From positions 107,866,501 through 107,930,500 of the forward strand of contig CM027380.1 in assembly GCA_015680905.1 (NCBI GenBank): DNA of 64,000 nt, read 5' to 3'. Origin of the DNA: Coptis chinensis. Taxonomy: Eukaryota; Streptophyta; Magnoliopsida; Ranunculales; Ranunculaceae. Each line of letters opens with the position of its first letter. The first letter of the stretch is position 1. Position numbers and translations under genes: made by a program. The notes under the pieces are model-generated. The model made no database searches, had not been told where the DNA came from, and saw only the letters and a program-made list of their open reading frames with translations. Below, piece after piece: positions 55,830 through 64,000 of the stretch.

Positions 55830-58800
55830 CAAGGTGAAGATGACGAGAAAACAGATACTGATGATGATGATGGAAATGCAGAAGAAGAAGAAGAAAAAAA
55901 AGAAGAACAAGAACAAGGAAAAGAAGAAGAAGAAGAAGAAGGGGAAGAAGATGCAGAAGAAGAAGAAGATTTAGAGGTTTTTTTTAAAAAAAATTATTGA
56001 TTTTATTTTTTGCAAGAAAGTGGTATGAACAATGTGTGTTGATACGTCTGTTTTTGCATGTTAGGATTTGAATATGTTAGGACCGCGTAGAATAGGAAAT
56101 AGGCATGAACATTTATTGTTCATACTCATATTAGATTATGAATACTCATATTCATGTAATATAGCATGATAGTAAATATGTATGAATACTGATTTTTCAT
56201 AACTTTGTTTTGCATGTTAGGATTTGAATGTTGGAAATCAAGAAGTACAACAACAACAAGATGGAGGAGAAGATGATTTGGAGGTTCCATTAAAGGTACA
56301 TTTACATTAGTGATTACTCATAACTCTGTATGAACAATAATTGGTCATAGTACACTGGGTATGAACATTAATTGTTCATAGTCCATTGGGATGAACATTA
56401 ATTGTTCATAGTCCCTGGGTATGAACATTGATTTCATACCTTTACAATAACAAAACTATGTTTATAATTTGCATGTCTTACCTTCAATTATTTGCAGTCC
56501 TTAATTCGAGGAAGGAAGAAAAGCAATATGGAGAAGAAGAAGAAAGCCGATAAGTCCCCTGTGAGTAGAAGTGTTAGTAGAAAGTTATCTTTGAGATTTG
56601 ACACACCAAACAAAAGTTGTGTTTGAGATCTGCATCCAAAAAAAGGAAACCGGAGTCGAGCAGCGCTGCCGGCCAATCTAAAAAACTAAAGACAAAGAAA
56701 ACTAGTAAAGGGAAGGTTGTGGTCAAGAATACTAGTAAAGGGAAGGTTGTGGTCAAGAATACTAGGAAAGGGAAGGTGATGGAAGAGAAGGAAGATGAGG
56801 AAGATGAGAAAGAGAATGTTAAAGGTAGCACAGTAGCACCTGTGCAGCTGCGATGTACCTTCTCACACATGATAAGTTTGGTACAAAAACTCAAAGAAGT
56901 GGGAATTCCAAAAAAGTATGTCGATGAAATGAAGAAGACACCGTTTTGGTTTATGTTTTATGAGTTATACAACAGTGGGATTGTTGAAGGAAACAAATTC
57001 AAGCCAAACAAAGAAATATTCTATCTCTTGGACAATTTCAAATCAGTACCTGAGGAGTCATTTGAGATTGTAAAAAAAAATGGTAAAGCTAACTGTAGAG
57101 GAGGTTAGTCTCATGTTTGGGCTGCCTATCACAAATACTTTGGTTCAGTTAAATAGGACTGTTGGAGATGATGAAAAGAAAACCAGCTTCATTAAAAAGT
57201 ACTTTGGTGATGGAAACACCAGGTATTCCAAGTCTCATGTTGAAGATGGCATAATGAGGACTTTGGCAACCACTGATGAGCAATCGCTTTTCATGTTGGT
57301 TACATGTTTCTTCAGCAATGCCAAATACAGAGCATCATGGCCATTGATCAAGGCTGTTGACAACTTGGATACACTTAGAAGTCTGTCTTGGCCAACTGCC
57401 ATACACAAGGAGTTAATTGATGCTGCCATTGAATACAAAGAAGCAAAAAAACAGACGATCAATGGATGCACTATAATGTTTTTAGTATATTTCTTTAACT
57501 CAATATCCTTAATTTATGGTTGTTTGTCTGTTTTATAATAATTTGTGGGTATGAACAATAAATGTTCATAGCTATTGGTGGGTATGAACAATGAATGTTC
57601 ATACATGGATACCTATTGGTGGGTATGAACAACCAATGTTCATAGCTAATGGTGGGTATGAACACTCAATGTTCATAGCTATTGGTGGATATGAACAATG
57701 AATGTTCATACATGGATACCTATTGGTGGATAGCTAATAGTGGGTATGATCAAATGATGCACTATAATGTTTTTGGTATATTTCTTTAACTCAATATCCT
57801 TAATTTATGGTTGTTTGTCTGTTTTTATAACAATTTGTGGGTATGAACAATAAATGTTCATAGCTATTGGTGGGTATGAACAATTAATGTTCATACATGG
57901 ATACTTATTGGTGGGTATGAACAATCAATGTTCATAGCTAATGGTGGGTATGAACAATCAATGTTCATAGCTATTGGTGGATATGAACAATGAATGTTCA
58001 TACATGGATACCTATTGGTGGATAGCTAATAGTGGGTATGATTAATCAATGTTCATAGCTATTGGTGGGTATGAACAACCAATATTCTAGCTATTGGTGG
58101 GTATGAACAACCAATGTTCATATATATTATTAGGGTATGAACATTGATTGATTTAATGTTTTGGTTTATTGGTGTGTGAACTAATATGGCTTTCGTCACG
58201 TGCGTTGCAGTTTTGGTTTTGTGAGCACTCTGTAGTCATCAAGAAGGTAGAGAACCATGAAACCAAATTCCCGAGGTGTGCAAGGTGGAATTTGAAGACC
58301 TTGCTTGATGCGTTTCGAAAGACACCAATAACATAAATAGCTGCAAGTTAGATTATTGTTGATGCTGAAGCAGCATCAGAGGCTGAAAAGACTTTACTTC
58401 ATGACATGTATAGTGATTTAGTCACAAACAATGAAGTAACAGTCCAGTCTACTACAGAAAACATTGATGCATTGAAATTGGAGAACAAAGAACTGAAGGA
58501 GAGGGTAATTGAGCTTGAAAAGCAAATTATGTCTTCTAGAGATGAAATTGAAAAGTTAAAGGAGCAGCAAGAGAGGGATATGTCTGATGAGGTTGAATTG
58601 CAACCTAATGAAGTAACGGATGAAGTCCACCCATCTAAAGAAGTGCAGCAGGGGCATCTTGATGAAGTCACGGATGCAGTCCACCAGGCTGAAGTGCCGC
58701 AGGGGCATTCTGACGAAGTCACAACTGAAGTAATGGATGAAGTCCACCCACCTAAAGAATTGCAGCAGGTGCATCCTGATGAAGTCACGGATGCAGTGGC

Positions 58801-60830
58801 TGAAGTGCAACAGGGGCATTCTGACGAAGCCACAATTGAAGTTGCGGATGAAGTTCAGCAGAGGAAGAATGTCACAGAACCTTTTGATGGTCCATCATTT
58901 GATCTACGCCTAACCTTGTCACCTCCAGATAAAGATGAGGAGAAGGATGTCGAGGGATCCAAGAAACCTTGCTCACTTGTAAAGCGAGTGAAGCAAAATA
59001 AAGAAAGGAAAAGTAAAGTGATTGGCGAGGATTTCATTGGAGATGGGCGAAAAAAGAAGAAGAAAGGTGACACTGGCAAGCAAACTCTTGTTGATGACAG
59101 TACCGTTCGTTCTCTGCTTGAACTGAAGACGTGTTGATACTATGTGGGTTTGGAAGAAACCCATCGAGAAGTCATTGACACGTTCTTCAAAATTGTGGAC
59201 AGTGGGTAAGTTTAAGATACCAAAAAATAATATTTTTGAGTAAATATCTTGTTAGACTAATGGTTATTTCTTATGGTTTTTGAAGAGCTATTGCTTGGTC
59301 AAATGGAACATTACAAATTCAAGGTGTTCTAGTTGAAGATATTCTCTTTGATAGAGAAATTGATCACCAGGTAAATTTTATTCATACCACAATTGGACTA
59401 TGAACAATTATTGTTCATAGTCTTTAGCTATGAACACTCATTGTTCATACCCACAATTGGACTATGAACAATCATTGTTCATAGTCTTTAGCTATGAACA
59501 CTCATTGTTCATACTCCAGCAATGGTTATGAACAATCATTGTTCATACTCGAGCAACTTGCCAATAATCTGGTAGCTATGAACACTCATTGTTCATACCA
59601 CAATTGGACTATGAACATTCATTGTTCATACTCCAGCAATGGGTATGAACATTCATTGTTCATAGTCATAAGCTATTTATGTGATGTCAATTTTTTAAAA
59701 AAAAACTTATCCATTCAACATGTCATCGACTGGTGGGCGATAGAACTTCAACAGAGGAAGACTGGAAAAGCATAAACTTGTCTAGTATCTGCAAACACTA
59801 AGGTGAATTTTTTATTAAAAAAAATATTTTTATTTCATCTATTATTATTGTCACATTCTTATTATTTCACACAATTGTTGACACAGAGATTGTTGGAAGA
59901 AGTAGGATTGGAAACCATATTGAAGAGCATTGACTTCTCTTTGAAATTCATTGCCATTCCAATTCATTTGGACAATCATTGGACTCTTCTTGTGTTGGAG
60001 TTGGTGGAGGGACAACAAACAAGATGGTATTACTTCAACTCCCTAAGCCAGACAAAAAAGGGGTTGGAAGTTGCAAAAGAATTTGTGAGTTCGACAATAA
60101 ACACTTAAATTACATAATTTTTTTTATGTTGAAATATAAAGAAATAACTTATTGTAATTTTGCAGAAGAAGGTACTAGTTGAGTCAATAAACAATCTTAT
60201 CAGAAAGGGGGATTTGAAAATCCAGCTTGTCGGTAATAAAGGAAGAATACTTTCACCAAAATGTTCGCAGCAAAACAATAGGTAATTATTTATTTATGTG
60301 TTACATGTGTGAACTATGATTGTTCATTCCTATTGGGTATGAACAATGAGTGTTCATACCTCAGACAGCTATGAACATTGGTTGTTCATGCCTCAGATAG
60401 GTATGAACATTGGTTGATTGTGATTTGACTGTGTATTCTCTAAATTGACTGTGTACTCTCTAAATTTAGGTATACAATAGGTATGAACAATGACTTTTCA
60501 TGCATCAGATAGCTATGAACAATCATAGTTCATACCCATAAGAACTATGAACAATAAATGTTTATACTCCAATACGTATGAATACAATGATTCCTTATAT
60601 TTTAGCACTGATTGTGTATTCTCTAAATTGCAGCGTTGATTGTGGGTTCCATGTATATAAAATGATGGAAATTTTGTATGAACAAGGTCATATGGATTTC
60701 TAGCAATTTATAAATGAAGAGGAAATACAAAAGTTCGCCCTCACATTGCATGCAGAATGCTTTCAGACTTGCCGAGAAGTTGGAGTAAAGAAGATCATGA
60801 TTTTCAGGAAAATTATAGAAAGGGATTGTT
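55830..60830 (+). pseudogene. MULE-borne Ulp1 (C48 peptidase)-like gene, broken
   Basis: Pieces: acidic stretch 55830-55978; exons 56221-56295 and about 56497-56561; 56617-57080 (KSKK/KGKVVV repeats, then CTFSHMISLVQKLKEVGIPK); 57080-57480 (TVEEVSLMFGLPITNT, a DUF1985-like phrase); about 58210-58340; 58372-59136 (coiled coil, then DEV/EVHP/QQGH acidic repeats); 59286-59370; 59725-59775; 59887-60084 (IPIHLDNHWTLLVLELVEG, RWYYFNSL); 60166-60281; 60634 on (VDCGFHVYKMMEILYEQG). The C48 catalytic set is His in NHW, Asp (here Asn, YFNSL), Gln in SQQNN and Cys in DCG. Damage: frame slip in the A9 run at 57072-57080, a stop at about 58337, one near 59773, TAG at 60701. By family a SUMO-type protease; here probably inactive. 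Confidence 0.85.
57465..58046. repeat. Direct tandem duplication, 291-bp unit
   Basis: 57465-57755 and 57756-58046 both start GATGCACTATAATGTTTTT(A/T)GTATATTTC and end in TGGTGGATAGCTAATAGTGGGTATGAT. Each copy contains about five of the 21-bp palindromes. It duplicates the end of an exon and the start of the following intron of the Ulp1-like gene. Confidence 0.92.
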
Positions 60831-61949
60831 TGCTGAATGAATGTGAGATTTTAGAAAGGGAATGTTTTGCTGAATGAATGTGAGGAAGGCAAAAAACATT
60901 ATATTTTATGGTGTGTTTTGTGCACAATGATATTTTGTTTATGAACAGGGAGCGACTCTAGAATGAAGCAGCAAAGAAGGCAAATTCTGTTATTTTGTGG
61001 TGTTTTTTGTGCACAATGATACCTTTTTTTGTGCACAATGATATTTGTTTATGAAAGTTAAATATTGGTGTTTTTAATGTGTATCTTATTATTATTTATA
61101 TTATGTTTATTTATAACTAATTTTCATATTATTTATATCCTTTTTTCATAACTGTTGTTCATAATTGGGGCTATGAACATTTATTGTTCATATCTTTAAA
61201 AGGTATGAACAATGAGTGTTCATAGCTCCAATAGGTATGAACATTTATTGTTCATATATGTTTTGGGTATGAACAATCAATGTTCATATCTATTTTAGGT
61301 TCATATTTTTTTTTGGGTATGAACATTGATTGTTCATATCCAAAGAGGTATGAACAATCAATGTTCATATCTGTTTTGGGTGTGAACATTTATTGTTCAT
61401 AGCTAATGTTCATAATTTGGGGTATGAACAGTTATTGTTCATATCTGTTTTGGGTTCATGTTTTCATAGCCACAATCAATGTTCATAGCTGATGTTCAGC
61501 ATGGGTAGGTATGAACAATCAATATTCATACCTATCGTGGGTATGAACAATCAATGTTCATAACTTGATCAATGTTCATACATGGATAGATATGAACAAT
61601 GTTTGTTCATAGCTAATGTTCATAATTGGGGGTATGAACAATCAATGTTCATACCTATTTGAGTTATGAACAATGATTCAGTTATTGTTCATAGCTATTG
61701 TTCATACCTACTGTGGATATGAACAATCAATGTTCATAACCGGGTTGTTTCAGTTGGGTTGGGCCGTTTATTTTTTTTCTTCAGGAGTATACTTGACATT
61801 TCATCTACCCGAGCCGTTCTAATTTCGTGAAAAGGGTAAACTTGAACTTTCATCCACCCGGTCCTTGTGAGTGATTACAAAAATAACGTGTCCTCTAGAG
61901 TTCCTCTTTCAGCTGATTTGTCTTTTAGAGTCGCTCCTGTATTAACTAC

Positions 61950-63635
61950 ATTGGCCTTGGTAGAGCATCATGGTAATATAATACAGCTACGGAGGAGGGA
62001 GCCTTCTCATAATCATTCAACATATTATCCATATAACTGAGAATTTTAAGAAATTAGCACAACGATATTTTCCAATCTGATATGTGCTGTCTATTATTCA
62101 AAATCAAAACTCAAGTCATAACACATTAACAGTGCAACAAAGTGAAACACAGGTGCAACATAATGATCCCATCACGGCATCCCTCCTTCCACTCCTTCAA
62201 AGGTCTTGCACACTCAAACCTGCAAAATGGGAAAATCAGAAACACCACTCAGAAAGTCACAGAGATGACATTAGAAACATCAAACATCCTAGAAAATTTA
62301 CTCCAATTTTGCAGTTTGCACATTGTACGTCGAGGGTTTGATGGCATAAGGAAAGGTTCATGGCAGAAAGAAAAGTGCTACTCTACCGCAATTGAAATAA
62401 CATGATTTGGATGCCTTAATATCAAAATTTCTGCCAATCAAAACATTTTGCACCATCAGAAGTTCAGAATACACTCGTGACCAGCTTGGTTCCAGCAAAA
62501 CTGGAGCATGGTTCACAAGTCAATACATGCATAAGTTGTTCAAAGAGGGCTACTGGTTTACAGGCCATTAGATGCTTAGCTATTTAAAGGAGGGTACACG
62601 CCATACAGTTAGGAGAGAAATAGAGTAAGGAGAGACAAGAAACGATGCACACCATGTTTGTTGGTGACTAACAAGGAAAGCAACTTTGTTTGTGAATGTG
62701 GGAAGTTGTTTTCAAGGGAGAGACGCAAAGAGGGAGAGTTCTGCAGACCACTTCTTTCTGCCTGCAATCACACGGATTATAAATAATTAAATACACAACA
62801 CCCGTATCTAGATGAAGAATCAGAGTTCTTTGAAGTTGTATACTTGTACGAAAGGCATAAGAAAAGGAGGAGGGGAGAAGAGTGATTAACATTATGATGC
62901 TCATCATATATCTCAGTCACTGATCACACTTGAGAATTCATGACAATACAATGCATCATTTCCTATACTTTTATAGGCATATATAGCTTATACCGCAACA
63001 CTAGAAGTTGAATCGTGTGTCTTCCTTAAATGGTATTTTGGCTAGGCTTCAACTGCATTGAATTCGTTTTGATCAGAAGGTTAGGAACAACATATCTGAA
63101 ATAAGAAATGCACAAAATAAATGGAAAGAAAAAAATCTCACCTCTTAACTACAAGAGTGAAATCATCCACGGATAGCATCATTCCACCAAGAGCAGGCGC
63201 ATACATGTCTTTAGATACTCTGTCATTAGTCAAGAGTAAATGTTTTATTTTGTTGAATCCGTCAGTTTGCATGAATTAGGAGTTTTTAGGTTGTGCCTCG
63301 TGTTTGATTGAGTTGCTACACTTTTCACAAACCAGGAGAGACATTGTTTCCACTTGGTTTGTATATATACTTGTAAGTTGTATGTGCGTACTGAAAGAAT
63401 GTGCTTGCAACTGTACTTGAAACTCTCTCTGATAGCAATATTGGAATCAGCAATTCACCGAAGAAATATTATTTAGGGAAAGTTTGAAGGAGCGTTCCTT
63501 TTTTACAGTCGTTGTGCGGTTAACAAGATTTTTGCAGCATATGTTTAGGAAGATTCTGTGCAGTTAACAAGATTTAATTGATCACCACCTGGTAAATATA
63601 CTATGGACTATGGAAGATTCTGTGCAGTTAACAAG
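61950..63635. other. Region right of the MULE, no gene firmly recognised
   Basis: Two minus-strand stretches look exon-like: about 63145-63222 (SKDMYAPALGGMMLSVDDFT, ending in a donor GTGAGAT) and about 62640-62760 (after an acceptor TGATTGCAG). The protein is not recognised. They could be two exons of one gene fragment. Confidence 0.3.
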
Positions 63636-63639
63636 ATTT

Positions 63640-63960
63640 AATTCACCACCCAATGCAAACACTCCACACTACCATCGGAATGGGCCATTGCCGAAAGTGG
63701 TAATCTATCAACAGAAAGAACCAAAGGGAAGATGAAATAAGATGACACTATAACGCCACACCTGCCAAAAATCTGGGGAATTAGACCCGCTACAGTACTC
63801 TGAAGTGTCCATATATTTTGTATGCAGATTAGTTTCAATGCCAACTACGCAATTTATGGTACAAGCATTCCGACTGTAACTGTGATCACTCAAAAATATT
63901 GGCGACCTATTGGAAAATGTTCCACATCAGGCAGCTGTCTTATGATTTGGGCCTTGGAGA
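63640..63960. repeat. Second copy of the FKBP 3' flank
   Basis: Aligns in the same orientation with about 41990-42260, including CAACAGAAAGAACCAAAGG, AACGCCA-A-CTG-CAAAAATCTGG and CATCAGGCAGCTGTCTTATGA. Because that sequence lies downstream of the minus-strand FKBP pseudogene, an FKBP gene copy may lie just beyond the right edge. Confidence 0.75.
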
Positions 63961-64000
63961 CTAATTCAACACCAACTCTGAAATGTTTTTCTTTTTCTAC

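Larger units (their letters stand above)
50428..61738. repeat. About 70 copies of the interrupted palindrome TATGAACA-N5-TGTTCATA
   Basis: By eye I count about 69 sites, about two thirds with both 8-bp arms perfect. Clusters: 50428-50661 (upstream of the transposase), 53567-53683 (transposase intron), 55041-55495 (between genes), 56021-56435, 57549-58155, 59398-59663 and 60310-60565 (gaps between Ulp1-gene exons), 61172-61738 (3' end). The 5-base spacer varies and is similar within a cluster: ATCAA near 55 kb, ATCAA/ATGAA near 57.6 kb, CTCAT/ATCAT near 59.5 kb. Sites are often 31-33 bp apart. The conserved exons and the nested solo LTR (51549-53248) have none. Confidence 0.95.
49792..61939 (+). 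mobile_element. 12.1-kb Mutator-like element (MULE) with transposase and Ulp1-like genes
   Basis: The 10-mer TATTAACTAC lies directly outside both ends (49782-49791 and 61940-61949), a target duplication of the 9-10 bp size typical of MULEs. The left end begins CAAGAAATTGGGCCG; the right end read inward on the minus strand begins CAGGAGCGACTCTAA. The ends align over about 80 bp with one early 1-base gap and a well conserved core: CTGTAGAGAACAGTG..TTTTGTAGTAATCACTC on the left against CTCTAGAGGACACGT..TTTTTGTAATCACTC on the right. Inside are a MuDR-type transposase gene and a Ulp1/C48-like gene, both plus strand, and a 21-bp palindrome repeated throughout. Plant MULEs carrying Ulp1-like genes are known (Kaonashi-type). 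Both genes are broken, so this copy is not autonomous. Confidence 0.87.

Noticed and set aside
59494..59775. 93-residue open frame MNTHCSYSSNGYEQ...
   Set aside because: It is a read-through of consecutive palindromes (NTHCSY units are TGAACACTCATTGTTCATA), not a protein.
55041..61738. CRISPR-like array (regular repeats with variable spacers)
   Set aside because: The repeat itself is palindromic with an internal variable 5-base spacer, inter-repeat linkers are only 10-12 bp and partly conserved, the context is a plant MULE, and there are no cas genes.
50428..61738. Palindromes as steroid-receptor-like sites (GAACA-N-TGTTC)
   Set aside because: Resemblance is to animal nuclear-receptor sites with a 3-base spacer; plants lack these receptors and the spacer here is 5.

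Overview
This window is plant nuclear DNA, most likely from a eudicot. It is AT-rich, its genes are split by GT/AG introns, and it carries a plant two-domain GTP cyclohydrolase I, a CC-NB-ARC-LRR resistance gene, a plant mitochondrial S6 gene, a TANGLED-like microtubule-protein gene and many plant transposon families (MULE, hAT, PIF/Harbinger-type MITEs, L1-type LINEs, solo LTRs). The species cannot be named from the sequence.

Layout. 12-4171: 3' part of a UBA-PUB (p97/CDC48-adaptor-like) gene. 5478-7291: intact two-exon mitochondrial ribosomal protein bS6 gene. 9.8-11.3 kb (minus): decayed TANGLED1 homologue. 12.6-14.0 kb: two degenerate tandem repeats. 14.0-18.6 kb (minus): end of a kinesin gene interrupted by a 3.7-kb LINE flanked by a 13-bp target duplication. 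21.6-41.7 kb: a mosaic built around one intact GTP cyclohydrolase I gene (31067-33143), with two GCH1 pseudogenes, one GCH1 3' fragment, two copies of an mTERF pseudogene with an attached LINE tail, and a copied last exon of the UBA-PUB gene. 42.8-44.9 kb (minus): FKBP62/ROF1-type pseudogene. 44935-47664 (minus): intact 909-residue CNL gene. 48069-49333: hAT derivative. 49792-61939: a 12.1-kb MULE. The last 2 kb holds little, but contains a second copy of the region downstream of the FKBP gene.

The most unusual structure is the 12.1-kb MULE. It has degenerate terminal inverted repeats and a 10-bp direct repeat TATTAACTAC at both ends. It carries a MuDR-type transposase gene, split by a solo LTR that itself contains a MITE, and a second gene with Ulp1/C48 cysteine-protease features. 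Its introns and intergenic parts hold roughly 70 copies (counted by eye) of a 21-bp interrupted palindrome, TATGAACA-N5-TGTTCATA, often repeated every 31-33 bp. I saw no full copy outside this element or inside the solo LTR nested in it.

The GCH1 mosaic can be partly ordered. The segment 32902-40592 (3' end of intact GCH1, mTERF pseudogene, LINE, 5' part of the GCH1 pseudogene) reappears at 21604-28026, directly joined to a copy of 3804-4567. Four insertions (a MITE, a solo LTR, a 1.2-kb hAT and a 0.37-kb element) are each present in one copy and absent from the other, so the empty site can be read directly. Few host genes look functional: UBA-PUB (partial), bS6m, GCH1 and the CNL.
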